NCBI GenBank assembly: GCA_002403095.1
Contig: DHHC01000016.1
Location: 62,001 to 126,000 of the forward strand
Origin: Leptolinea sp. UBA4782
GTDB taxonomy: Bacteria > Chloroflexota > Anaerolineae > Anaerolineales > Anaerolineaceae
Length of the DNA: 64,000 bases
Reading direction: 5' to 3'
The position numbers and the translations under genes are program-made. Of the stretch, positions 25,004-33,497 are shown piece by piece; within the stretch, counting starts at the first letter, position 1; each line of letters starts with the position of its first letter. The notes beneath the pieces are model-generated. The model worked only from the letters and a program-made list of their open reading frames with translations. It did no database searches and was not told the origin of the DNA.

Positions 25004-27558
25004 TACCTGTCACATTAAAAATTGCGGGTTTCCTTTCGTATGCAGAACCGGTAGAAGTCGATTTTACGGAATTTGAACTGGCCTGCATTTCTGGTCAGAA
25101 CGGGGCAGGCAAATCTTCCCTGCTGGACGCGATCACCTGGGCATTATTTGGGATTGCCCGTAAAAGAGACGATTCCATTATTAACACCCGCAAAAAGACA
25201 GCGGAGGTAGCTTTCCAGTTCGAGCACGAAGGCAATCTTTACCGCATCATCCGCTCGCGCACTGCAGGAAAAACTGCCATCCTGGAATTCTTTGTAAAGA
25301 CTGCTGAGGGTTGGGTCCCGCTTACCGAAGCCACCATGTCGCGCACCGAAGAGCGCATCCGCAAGACATTACGGCTTGATTATGAGACTTTTACCAATGC
25401 TTCCTTTTTCCTGCAGGGCAAAGCCGACCAGTTTGCCCAGCAGATTCCAACCGATCGCAAGCGTATCCTGGGTAACATTCTCGGTCTTGAGATCTGGGAA
25501 GAGTACCGCGCCCGGGCAGCAGAAAAACGCAAAGACCTGGAAATGGTGCTCAATGCAGACACAGCACGGGTGGATGAAATCCGGGCTGAACTGGATGAAG
25601 AAGCAGCCCGGCAGGAAAAACTCAAAGACCTGGAAGAAAAGTTGGCTGCAGCCACCCGGCAGCGCCTGGGAATGGAAACACTAATCACTACCCTGCGAAA
25701 GCAGGCAGCCATCCTGGAAGAACAAAAGAAACAGGCTGACCTCTGGCAGAGCCAGTTGCAGCAAAAAGAAGCTCAGGTGCGCCAGTTTGAAGACAGGCTG
25801 GCCGGGCTCCAGGCAGAAGAGAAGCGTTTTACCGGGTTGATGGATGCTGCTCCGCAAATCGAGGCGGATTACCAGCAATGGCAGGCTGACCTGCAAGCGC
25901 TGCAGTCTATGGATAAGCTGGCTGCCAGCTTCCACCAGCAGCAAAGCTTGCGCGCAAATCCCCTGGTGGAGATTGAAAAACAAAAAGCCGGACTGGAACA
26001 GCAATACCGCCAGTACCTGGAAGGACAGCAACAGGCAATAGAATCAGATGGGCTTCTTCCGCAATTACAGGCGGAATTTGCCAATTTGTTGGAACAGCAC
26101 AACTTGCTTGAAGAAAAGCTGGCTGCCCGCCCCGAACTGGAAGCCAGGCTGCAGCAGATCATCGAAAGCCAGGCGAACCTGAATGCAGAGAACGCGCGCC
26201 TGGTCAAGGATATGCATGAGCTGAAAGATCGCATGAACCAGCTGGAAGCAGCATCCGGCGCAGATTGTCCGTTATGTGGTCAACCCTTACAGCCGAACGA
26301 GCGCCAGAGCCTTATCAAGTCACTTGAAAAACAGGGACTCGAAATGGGCAACCAGCACCGCGAAAATAAAACTCTTATTGCAACGGCGGCTGATGAGCAG
26401 CAAGCTATTAACCGCGCACTGGCTGAGCTGGATTCCGCCCAACAGCAACTGCGCAGCCTACAGCGCCAGGTTGATCAGCAGGGTGAAAAAATACGCAATG
26501 CACAGGAGACTGTTAACCTGTGGAACCAGCAAGGTGAACCCGAGCTGCAAAAACTGGCAGCTACGTTGCAAAACAACACATATGCACTGGAAGCCAGGGC
26601 AAGTCTGGCGGAAATTGATGATCTGCTCAAACAAATGGGGTATGACCCGCAGGCACATGACCAGTTGCGAAGCCGGGAAAAAGCCGGGCAGCCTGCCGGG
26701 GAAAGTATGCGCGAACTCGAAAAAGCCAGGGCTGCCTTGCAGCCGTTAAAAAACCAGATCGAGGACAACCGCAATAACCTGGCCACCTCTGCAAGGGAAT
26801 TGAAGGAAATTCAAAAGAACCTTGACGTAGCTTTGCAGAAATATGAAATAGAAAAAGCCGGGCTGCCGGACATCGATCTTCAGGAACGTGAATTCAAGGT
26901 TCTGCAAGAGGATGAAAATGCCCTGCGCCTGCAGGTCGGCGCAGCCCGCCAGAAAGTGGATGTACTCGCAGACCTGAAAGCCCGCAAAGCGGAACTGGAA
27001 GACCGCACCCGGGAGACCCGCATCCAGATCGGCCGCTACCAGAAACTGGAAAAAGCCTGCGGGAAAGACGGAGTACCTGCCCTGCTGATTGAGCAAGCCC
27101 TGCCCGACCTGGAAAACCAGGCTAATGACATCCTCGACCGGTTGAGCGCAGGAAGCATGTCCGTCAGGTTTATTACCCAGGCTGAATACAAGTCAAAAAA
27201 GCGTGAGGACAAGAAAGAAACCCTGGATATCCTGATCAATGATTCCGCCGGTACCCGCTCTTATGAGCTATTCTCGGGCGGTGAAGCCTTTCGGGTCAAC
27301 TTTGCCATCCGCCTGGCTTTGGCACGCGTCCTTGCCCAGCGGGCTGGCGCCCGCCTGCAAACCCTTGTGATCGACGAGGGTTTCGGCAGCCAGGACTCTC
27401 AAGGAAAACAGCGCCTGATCGAAGCTATCAACCTGGTCCGCCAGGATTTCGCCAAGATTCTGGTCATCACGCACCTTGAAGAGCTGAAGGACGCCTTCCC
27501 CGCCCGGATTGAAGTGGAAAAGGTCGGGTTGACATCCACGGTCCGAGTGCTGACATGA
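25000..27558 (+). CDS. sbcC: SMC-like exonuclease ATPase SbcC (Rad50-like)
   Basis: ATPase partner of SbcD (852 aa). Walker A is GQNGAGKSSLLDAITWALFG at the N-terminus, a long coiled coil carries a zinc-hook CPLCGQP at about residue 423-429 (DCPLCGQPL), and the C-terminal head has the ABC signature ELFSGGEAFRVNFAIRLAL and Walker B TLVIDEGFGSQD. At 852 residues it is shorter than E. coli SbcC (over 1000) and close to archaeal Rad50. It overlaps sbcD and the following glycosyltransferase gene by 4 bp each. Confidence 0.93.
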   Translation: MIPVTLKIAGFLSYAEPVEVDFTEFELACISGQNGAGKSSLLDAITWALFGIARKRDDSIINTRKKTAEVAFQFEHEGNLYRIIRSRTAGKTAILEFFVKTAEGWVPLTEATMSRTEERIRKTLRLDYETFTNASFFLQGKADQFAQQIPTDRKRILGNILGLEIWEEYRARAAEKRKDLEMVLNADTARVDEIRAELDEEAARQEKLKDLEEKLAAATRQRLGMETLITTLRKQAAILEEQKKQADLWQSQLQQKEAQVRQFEDRLAGLQAEEKRFTGLMDAAPQIEADYQQWQADLQALQSMDKLAASFHQQQSLRANPLVEIEKQKAGLEQQYRQYLEGQQQAIESDGLLPQLQAEFANLLEQHNLLEEKLAARPELEARLQQIIESQANLNAENARLVKDMHELKDRMNQLEAASGADCPLCGQPLQPNERQSLIKSLEKQGLEMGNQHRENKTLIATAADEQQAINRALAELDSAQQQLRSLQRQVDQQGEKIRNAQETVNLWNQQGEPELQKLAATLQNNTYALEARASLAEIDDLLKQMGYDPQAHDQLRSREKAGQPAGESMRELEKARAALQPLKNQIEDNRNNLATSARELKEIQKNLDVALQKYEIEKAGLPDIDLQEREFKVLQEDENALRLQVGAARQKVDVLADLKARKAELEDRTRETRIQIGRYQKLEKACGKDGVPALLIEQALPDLENQANDILDRLSAGSMSVRFITQAEYKSKKREDKKETLDILINDSAGTRSYELFSGGEAFRVNFAIRLALARVLAQRAGARLQTLVIDEGFGSQDSQGKQRLIEAINLVRQDFAKILVITHLEELKDAFPARIEVEKVGLTSTVRVLT

Positions 27559-28661
27559 GAACTTCAAAGCTGCGGGTTGGAGTCCAGCAGAGGGTGCTGC
27601 CCTTTTACCGGGGAGCATTCTTTGACACCCTGGCAGCAGACCCAGACCTGGAGGTGATGGTGTTTGCCGGTTCCCCTCGTCCAGGTGAAGACCTGGGGAA
27701 ACGGGCAGAATTATCTACTGCAGCACTTTTCCCCGCCAGGAATATCCACCTGTTTTCAAACAGGTTCTACCTGTGCCTGCAATCCAACTGGAAAACCTGG
27801 CTGCAAGCTTTCGATCCTGAAATCTTGATCCTGGAAGCCAATCCGCGCTACCTGCACCTACCGGCTGCCATCCGCTGGATGCACCAGCGCCGCCGCCAGG
27901 TCATTGGCTGGGGGTTGGGCGCCCCGGCGACCATGAATCAATTCATCGCGGACAGGAAACGGGTATGGCTGCGCCAGTTTGATACCCTGATTGCGTACAG
28001 CCAGGCTGGAAAAGAGCAGTATGCTGCCCTCGGTTTTCCTGCAGATAGAATCATGGTTGCCCCCAATGCAGCCACCCACAGGCCGGAGTATTTATCTCCG
28101 CAGCGCAAGCCTGTAACAGACCCTTCCGGTTTGACAGTATTATTTGTGGGACGTCTGCTGGATCGCAAGAACGTTGACATGCTGATCCGCGCCTGTGCTT
28201 CCCTGCCGGAAGCGATACAGCCCCAGCTGGTCATTGTGGGTGAAGGGGAAACCCGCCAGTCACTCGAAATGCTGGCAACTCAAGTCTATCCCCGCGCCCG
28301 GTTTACCGGTGCCCTGTACGGGGTTGACCTGGATGCCGAGTACAACCGGTCTGACCTTTTCGTTTTGCCTGGTACCGGCGGGCTGGCTGTGCAGCAGGCT
28401 ATGGCACATGCCTTGCCGGTGATCGTGGCGGAAGCGGACGGCACCCAGCAGGACCTGGTGCAGCAGGGCAATGGCTGGAGAATCACACCGGGTGATGAAG
28501 ACAACCTGCAGCAGGTTCTCCTGCAGGCTTTGCGTAATCCCATCATCCTGCGGCAAATGGGGGAGGAATCCTTCCGCATAGTACAACAAGAAGTCAACAT
28601 AGAGGTGATGGCTGGCAGATTCAAGGATGCCATTGCACTTGCCCGGAAGGTGATCCAGTGA
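27555..28661 (+). CDS. Glycosyltransferase, GT4 (GT-B fold)
   Basis: A 368-residue glycosyltransferase. The C-terminal nucleotide-sugar domain shows TVLFVGRLLDRKNVDMLIRA and, further on, DLFVLPGTGGLAVQQAMAHALPVI with the E-rich EADGTQQDLV, typical of GT family 4. The N-terminal acceptor domain opens RVGVQQRVLPFYRGAFFDTL. The donor and acceptor are unknown; a cell-envelope or exopolysaccharide sugar is likely. It overlaps sbcC (ATGA) and the next glycosyltransferase gene, so it is co-transcribed with both. Confidence 0.85.
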   Translation: MRTSKLRVGVQQRVLPFYRGAFFDTLAADPDLEVMVFAGSPRPGEDLGKRAELSTAALFPARNIHLFSNRFYLCLQSNWKTWLQAFDPEILILEANPRYLHLPAAIRWMHQRRRQVIGWGLGAPATMNQFIADRKRVWLRQFDTLIAYSQAGKEQYAALGFPADRIMVAPNAATHRPEYLSPQRKPVTDPSGLTVLFVGRLLDRKNVDMLIRACASLPEAIQPQLVIVGEGETRQSLEMLATQVYPRARFTGALYGVDLDAEYNRSDLFVLPGTGGLAVQQAMAHALPVIVAEADGTQQDLVQQGNGWRITPGDEDNLQQVLLQALRNPIILRQMGEESFRIVQQEVNIEVMAGRFKDAIALARKVIQ

Positions 28662-29860
28662 AAATCCTGCTGGTAGCCGACGGTCGCAGCCCAATTACCC
28701 GCCAATGGGTAAAGGCGGTCAGCGGGATGGGGCATACCTTGTACCTGGCTTCCACCTTTCCCTGTGAGCCGGTGCCAGGCATTGAAGAGAGCGCTATCAT
28801 CCCGGTGGCATTCTCCAATATGGCAGGCACCCAGGTGGCCGGCGGCTCCAAGAAGAGGGCAGCCAGCAGTTTGATACGCAAAGCACGTAAACCGCTCATG
28901 CACTTGCGTTACTGGCTGGGCCCCCTCACCCTGCCAAAAGCGGGAGCCCAATTGGCGAACCTGGTCAACCGCTGGAAACCGGATCTTGTGCACGCGCTGC
29001 GCATCCCGTTTGAAGGCATGTTGGCTTCTTACACCCCCCTAAATGTACCGCTGGCTGTCTCCATTTGGGGTAACGATCTCACCTTGCACGCTCGCGGTTC
29101 ATCCTCCATGCGGCGCTGGACGCGCCGGGCATTAGGACGCGCGGATGGGCTGCTGGCAGATGCCCCGCGGGATATCCGCCTATCCAACCAGTGGGGGTTT
29201 GATCTCAGCAAGTCCGCCCTGGTTGTGCCTGGTTCGGGTGGGATCGACCTGGCAGAGATAAATACCGCCTTGCAGGCACCAGCAGAGTTTCCCTGGCTGA
29301 AGCAGGGCAGGTATCATATCATCAACCCGCGTGGATTACGCCCGGGCTACATCAATACACGCGAATTTTTCGCGGCCATACCGCTGGTGCTGGAACGATT
29401 TCCGGATGCAGCCTTTCTCTGCCCGGGAATGCAAGGCCAGGAGGAAGCAGAAAGGTATGCCCGCCAGTACAGGGTAGAAAGATCCGTGGAGCTTTTGCCT
29501 TATCTCTCCCAAGCAGATTTATGGCAACTGTTCGGTCGCTGTGAGATTTCTGCCAGCATCAGCACCCATGACGGGACACCCAATACCCTGATTGAAGCCA
29601 TGGCTTGCGGGAGCTTTCCGGTAGCCGGCGACCTGGAATCGCTGCGGGACTGGATCACCCCGGGTGTGAATGGTTTCCTGGTGGACCCATACCAGCCGGT
29701 CGAGATTGCCAGAGCCATCCTATCGGCATTGGATAATACACCGCTTCGCCAAGCTGCCCGGTTGATAAATATTGAACTTGTGAAAAGCCGCGCCAGCAGG
29801 GAAGCAGCGCAGAACACTTTGCAGCCGTTTTTTGAAAAGGTACTCTCCCGTGCCAAGTGA
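28658..29860 (+). CDS. Glycosyltransferase, GT4 family
   Basis: A 400-residue glycosyltransferase starting with GTG 28658, which overlaps the stop of the previous gene. The N-terminus MKILLVADGRSPITRQWVKAV is a GT-B opening; SIWGNDLTLHARG and the C-terminal GRCEISASISTHDGTPNTLIEAMACGSFPVAG (with E in the donor-site stretch) are GT4 hallmarks. Paired with the upstream GT4 gene, it presumably acts on the same glycan. No flippase or polymerase gene is nearby. Confidence 0.85.
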   Translation: MKILLVADGRSPITRQWVKAVSGMGHTLYLASTFPCEPVPGIEESAIIPVAFSNMAGTQVAGGSKKRAASSLIRKARKPLMHLRYWLGPLTLPKAGAQLANLVNRWKPDLVHALRIPFEGMLASYTPLNVPLAVSIWGNDLTLHARGSSSMRRWTRRALGRADGLLADAPRDIRLSNQWGFDLSKSALVVPGSGGIDLAEINTALQAPAEFPWLKQGRYHIINPRGLRPGYINTREFFAAIPLVLERFPDAAFLCPGMQGQEEAERYARQYRVERSVELLPYLSQADLWQLFGRCEISASISTHDGTPNTLIEAMACGSFPVAGDLESLRDWITPGVNGFLVDPYQPVEIARAILSALDNTPLRQAARLINIELVKSRASREAAQNTLQPFFEKVLSRAK

Positions 29861-29898
29861 CTGGGAACTTAAGCAACTGGTTATATCTGGAGGTTAAG

Positions 29899-30240
29899 AT
29901 GAATCACCCCGAAAAAGGAAGCATCCTGCCATCAAGCGGATTTATCTATGAACTTGTCCTGCGCATCAAGCTGGTTTATAAGCTAATGCTGGATAAGCGC
30001 GTAAATTTCCTGCTTAAACTGCTGCCAGCGTTCAGCTTGATTTACCTGATCAATCCGATCGACATCCCGCTCCCCCTGGACGACGCCGCGGTAATCGGCC
30101 TGGGATTTACCCTGTTCGTGTCCCTTTGCCCGGATGAGATCGTCAGTGAGCACCTGGCAAATCTGCGCAAATCTGCGGCTGTCAATGCTGCCAGGATGGA
30201 AGAGCCGGAAGTGATCGACGGTTCCTTTAGAGATTCGTAA
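29899..30240 (+). CDS. DUF1232 (YkvA-like) membrane protein
   Basis: A 113-residue protein with the DUF1232 core: LLPAFSLIYLINPIDIPLPLDDAAVIGLGF, which follows the family pattern of a hydrophobic helix, an I-x-P-I-D turn and an Asp-Asp pair before a second helix. The function of the family is unknown. ATG 29899 has TGGAGG 5 nt upstream; a longer frame from 29857 has no ribosome binding site. Confidence 0.75.
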   Translation: MNHPEKGSILPSSGFIYELVLRIKLVYKLMLDKRVNFLLKLLPAFSLIYLINPIDIPLPLDDAAVIGLGFTLFVSLCPDEIVSEHLANLRKSAAVNAARMEEPEVIDGSFRDS

Positions 30241-30300
30241 GCAGAGATTGCCGGAGAGGGTTTTTACTGAAGCATACCCTCGACAGGTATCCTCCACGGC

Positions 30301-30329
30301 TTGCATTAATCTAACGAATAGGATAAATT
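30301..30329 (+). promoter_or_regulatory. Probable promoter of a small-protein gene
   Basis: TTGCAT (30301-30306), 17-nt spacer and TAAATT (30324-30329), followed by GGAGG at 30341-30345 and ATG 30353. Confidence 0.5.
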
Positions 30330-30352
30330 AAGGGTAAATTGGAGGTATAAGC

Positions 30353-30583
30353 ATGGCAGAAAAACAATGGAAAACAATTAAAGTTCGCTTTTGCGACCAT
30401 GCCGAATGTGAAGTGGAATTAGAAGTGGAAGAGCTCCTTCCCGAAGAGTTCCTTCCCGATCAACCTCCCCGCTTGCGGGCGCATCGCTGCTCCGGAGGCC
30501 TGACGTGCAACCAGATCGAAAAGATCGCCTGCCTCTGGTCTGGCAGTAATCCATTATTTGATCCATTTACAGAAGCAGATTAA
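30353..30583 (+). CDS. Small Cys-containing protein, function unknown
   Basis: A 76-residue protein that I do not recognise. It has cysteines at FCDHAEC, HRCSGG and LTCNQIEKIAC (five in all) with nearby histidines, which could form a metal site, and an acidic middle (EVELEVEELLPEEFLP). A good ribosome binding site, its own promoter and a strong terminator directly after it show it is a monocistronic gene rather than a chance frame. Confidence 0.7.
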   Translation: MAEKQWKTIKVRFCDHAECEVELEVEELLPEEFLPDQPPRLRAHRCSGGLTCNQIEKIACLWSGSNPLFDPFTEAD

Positions 30584-30593
30584 AGTTATGGGA

Positions 30594-30624
30594 AAGAAGG
30601 TTTGCAAATGCAAACCTTCTTTTG
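30594..30624 (+). terminator. Intrinsic terminator
   Basis: Arms AAGAAGGTTTGCA (30594-30606) and TGCAAACCTTCTT (30609-30621), with a small loop, followed by TTTG. It lies 10 bp after the stop of the small Cys-containing gene. Confidence 0.8.
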
Positions 30625-30625
30625 A

Positions 30626-30654
30626 TTGACAAACACCCGATTTCTTTATATAGT
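30626..30654 (+). promoter_or_regulatory. Strong promoter of the DUF1080-like lipoprotein
   Basis: TTGACA (30626-30631), a 17-nt spacer and TATAGT (30649-30654), followed by GAGGAGAGAG (30689-30698) and ATG 30699. Confidence 0.75.
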
Positions 30655-30698
30655 ATATTTGTTTCCCAAAATAATATGATTTTAATCGAGGAGAGAGA

Positions 30699-31574
30699 AT
30701 GAGCAAGAAAATACTTATTCCGATCATTGTCCTGATGCTTGCAGTCATGTCCTGTACTATCAACTTGCCAAACAATGACACTGGCAAGGATGTTGAGGAA
30801 GAAGAAACCGTTGAGGAAGTTGACACCGAAGAAGTGGAAACCGAAGAAGTGGAAACTGAAGAAGTGGAAACTGAAGAACCAGTGACTACCGTTTCTGACA
30901 CTCCTGCTCCTACCCTTGCGGTTCCTACCGTGGTCATACCCACCGTTGCCCCCACTACCGGATACTTCAGTGATGACTTTGACGGCGACCTGAGCAGCTG
31001 GGTGCCGTATGTAATTGCCGGCAACCCGGATATGACGTACGTTACCCCGGTGGGACACAGGCTGGTATTTGAGCTGCCCCGCCTGACAGAAACCTATGCT
31101 TATGTAGCGAACACTGCGGCTGAATTCGAAGATGTTTATGTAGAAGCGAATTTTGAAAGCAAAACCAATACTCCAAATGGAATTTCTGTGCTTTGCCGTA
31201 TTTCGGATTTGGGCTGGTATGAATTACGGGTTTACACCTCAGGACCTGAGGTGGGCAGGTTTTCTCTCTACCGGTTCGATTTCGACCTCCGCTCCCAGAA
31301 GAAGAACCCGTATGTCAACCTGCTGGGCGGTTATTCGACGCTCACCAGCGTGGATTTGCTTAATGGACAACGGGTAAATACCATCGGATTACTTTGCCAG
31401 GGCGACTCCATTGTCCCATACATCAATGGTGTCCAGCAGAACGGCAGCGACCGCAAACCCCTAAAGGTGGTTGACAGTAACTGGATGCCGGGAAATGTTG
31501 GCATTGGTGCCATGTCATTCTCTGGTGAGGTAGTGAAGGTTGAGTTTGATTGGGTGGAGACATCCGAGCCCTAG
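30699..31574 (+). CDS. Lipoprotein with acidic repeat and concanavalin-like domain
   Basis: A 291-residue lipoprotein (lipobox AVMSC at residue 20). Residues 25-65 form an acidic low-complexity stretch of the unit EEVET, encoded by a 15-bp tandem repeat. After a Thr/Pro linker the C-terminal 190 residues resemble a DUF1080/LamG-like beta-sandwich (FSDDFDGDLSSWVPY, YVEANFESKTNTPNGISVLCRIS, YELRVYTSG and VGIGAMSFSGEVVKVEFDWVE). Such domains bind carbohydrates or proteins on the cell surface. Expression should be strong, judged from the promoter. Confidence 0.78.
   Translation: MSKKILIPIIVLMLAVMSCTINLPNNDTGKDVEEEETVEEVDTEEVETEEVETEEVETEEPVTTVSDTPAPTLAVPTVVIPTVAPTTGYFSDDFDGDLSSWVPYVIAGNPDMTYVTPVGHRLVFELPRLTETYAYVANTAAEFEDVYVEANFESKTNTPNGISVLCRISDLGWYELRVYTSGPEVGRFSLYRFDFDLRSQKKNPYVNLLGGYSTLTSVDLLNGQRVNTIGLLCQGDSIVPYINGVQQNGSDRKPLKVVDSNWMPGNVGIGAMSFSGEVVKVEFDWVETSEP
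30816..30875 (+). repeat. 15-bp tandem repeat inside the lipoprotein gene
   Basis: Three near-identical copies of GAAGTGGAAACYGAA (30831-30875) preceded by a diverged copy (30816-30830). Each unit encodes five residues, so copy number changes keep the frame. Confidence 0.8.
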
Positions 31575-31595
31575 AGAAAAATCGCTGTGATTCAA

Positions 31596-31625
31596 TGCCG
31601 CCGAAGGATCTTCGGCGGCATTTGT
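31596..31625 (+). terminator. Intrinsic terminator
   Basis: TGCCGCCGAA (31596-31605) and TTCGGCGGCA (31611-31620), 5-nt loop, followed by TTTGTATT. It separates the lipoprotein gene from the nurA-herA operon. Confidence 0.8.
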
Positions 31626-31671
31626 ATTGTATAATACCAAAACAAACGTTCAATTAATGGGGTAATTTGCG

Positions 31672-32850
31672 ATGCCAGTCAATTACCAGCAAATCAAAGA
31701 GCAGGTTCGCAAACTGGGTGAGCTGACACCCGCTTACCAGCAGGAAATGGAAACCAGGCTGGCATTTGCAGCCCAGCGCTTGCAGGCGGCTGCAGGCCGG
31801 AATGAAGAACTGCGGGCAAAGGTCGAAGCTGCTGCCCAAAAAGTAAGTCACCTGCGCTGTGCTATCCCGCTGGCAGAACCGCTGGACACGGCAATACCCA
31901 TGCAGCCGGGAGAACTGCCCGGAACCATCCTGGCTGCGGATGGATCGCAAATCATCCCCGATCCACATGCAGCAGTCCTTTTCGGCGTAGTCAACATAGG
32001 CATCTTTTCCTTTCACCCCCACCAGGGCAGTACCCCGCAAGAGATCACCCATACCGACCTGCTTTACCTGGACAGGTTGTACAATCCTTCCGGAGGGTTG
32101 ATCAATGAAGAGATGATTTCGATGCTGCGCGACCTGGAAGAGCGGCGCCTGCTGGTTCAGCACGCCGCTGAAGCTGCCTGTCCAGTGGTCACTTTAACCG
32201 ACGGTCCGCTGGAACTCTTCCGTGAACCTGCCAGTGCAGCTTTACCCGATCCCAGGTTTATTGAATACCTGGATGCGCTGAAAGAGCTGGCATCACGGCG
32301 AGTGGTTACAGCTGGCTATGTCGACCGCCCCAGGGCGGATTTACTGGTGCGCCTGCTGGAACTGGATATGTTTGGCGAATCGCCCGGGATGGATGAACTA
32401 CGCATGCATCCCCTTCAAGGCATCACCGATGCCGCTTTGCTGGGTCCGCTCCTGCCCCCCGGGCACCGTTCGGCAATTTTCGGGTTGCAGTCGTTTTCGG
32501 GCAAATTCTTCAAGGATGAGATTGCCCTGCACTTCTTTTACTTGAACGCCGGTACCGGACGGGAACCATGGCTAGCTCGCGTGGAAATCCCTGCCTGGCT
32601 GGCGCAGGATGAAGATACCCTGGCTTTGCTGCAACGCACCCTGATTGCTGAGTGCCAGCAGCTAGGCCAATCAGCTTACCCCTACTCGCTTCTGCGGGCG
32701 CACGAAATCGCCCTGGTAACCCTCCAGGATAAAGAGTACCTGGAGAATATGGTTGGACTGGAGTTGCTGAAACAGGGCATCGCGCCCCAGGTAAAATCAC
32801 ATAAACAATCCCTGAAAGATATGGCCGGAACAAGAACGAGGTTGAAATGA
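31672..32850 (+). CDS. nurA: NurA 5'-3' nuclease
   Basis: A 392-residue NurA-domain nuclease. The metal-binding opening LAADGSQIIPDPH (motif I aspartate), the TDGPLELF stretch, a repeated acidic pattern and the C-terminal ALVTLQDKEY fit the NurA core, which degrades 5' strands at DNA ends together with the HerA translocase. An N-terminal coiled-coil-like helix (MPVNYQQIKEQVRKLGEL) precedes the core. TATAAT lies at 31630-31635 and TGGGGT is before ATG 31672. It overlaps the HAS-protein gene by 4 bp. Confidence 0.85.
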   Translation: MPVNYQQIKEQVRKLGELTPAYQQEMETRLAFAAQRLQAAAGRNEELRAKVEAAAQKVSHLRCAIPLAEPLDTAIPMQPGELPGTILAADGSQIIPDPHAAVLFGVVNIGIFSFHPHQGSTPQEITHTDLLYLDRLYNPSGGLINEEMISMLRDLEERRLLVQHAAEAACPVVTLTDGPLELFREPASAALPDPRFIEYLDALKELASRRVVTAGYVDRPRADLLVRLLELDMFGESPGMDELRMHPLQGITDAALLGPLLPPGHRSAIFGLQSFSGKFFKDEIALHFFYLNAGTGREPWLARVEIPAWLAQDEDTLALLQRTLIAECQQLGQSAYPYSLLRAHEIALVTLQDKEYLENMVGLELLKQGIAPQVKSHKQSLKDMAGTRTRLK

Positions 32851-33497
32851 ACCAGACACTGCAAATTGGAAGATTGCTACGCGCCAGCACCACCAGCTGC
32901 GTGGTGGGCTGCAAGGTAACCCAGCGGGAAGCCCCCGCCCTGGGCAGCCTGGTGCGCATCCCTATCGACTCCCAGACCGGTATTTCCATTTACGGTCTGA
33001 TCAGCGATATCCATGTGGATGATGACGGGTTGGTGCGGCAGCTGGTGACGGCTGAAGGTGTCTCGGATGAAGTGATCCTGGATAACCGCAACAACCGCAA
33101 CGTCCCCCTTGAGATCAGCGTTATCTTTTGCGGGCACGAAACCAGCGGCAAAATTTCTCACCTGCTGCCCCCCAGGCCGCCGCTCACCCTCGACCAGATT
33201 TTCCTGTGCACAGAGGAAGAAGTGTTTGCATTTACATTGCCGCCCCGCTTCGGCTACTTCCGCCATCTGCTGCGGGCAAAGGACATACCGGTTGGAGAGA
33301 TCTTGGCCAGCCACCTGCAGCAAACTGCACCGATCCACCAGCAGAAAGGCAACCCTGGTTGGGGAAGGGAAGCTGGCAGGGAGTTGATCACTGCCCTGCG
33401 CGATGATTACCCGGTTCTGATCGATGTGCTGCGCGCCCTGGCAGATGCCGGGTTTCTCAGCGATGACATTGCAGACCGCCGCGGAGGTAAGTTATGA
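32847..33497 (+). CDS. HAS-barrel-like partner protein of HerA/NurA
   Basis: A 216-residue protein between nurA and herA, overlapping both by 4 bp (ATGA). Its N-terminus (LQIGRLLRASTTSCVVGC, then LGSLVRIPIDSQTGISIYGLISDIHV) looks like the small beta-barrel that begins HerA proteins, with the same GLISDI/GLVTDL strand. The C-terminal half (FLCTEEEVFAFTLPPRFGYFRHLLRA) is unfamiliar. It probably binds the HerA or NurA ring. The assignment is by resemblance and position only. Confidence 0.65.
   Translation: MNQTLQIGRLLRASTTSCVVGCKVTQREAPALGSLVRIPIDSQTGISIYGLISDIHVDDDGLVRQLVTAEGVSDEVILDNRNNRNVPLEISVIFCGHETSGKISHLLPPRPPLTLDQIFLCTEEEVFAFTLPPRFGYFRHLLRAKDIPVGEILASHLQQTAPIHQQKGNPGWGREAGRELITALRDDYPVLIDVLRALADAGFLSDDIADRRGGKL

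Noticed and set aside
30816..30875. CRISPR-like or satellite repeat
   Set aside because: The units are contiguous, in frame and encode an acidic low-complexity stretch; there are no spacers.
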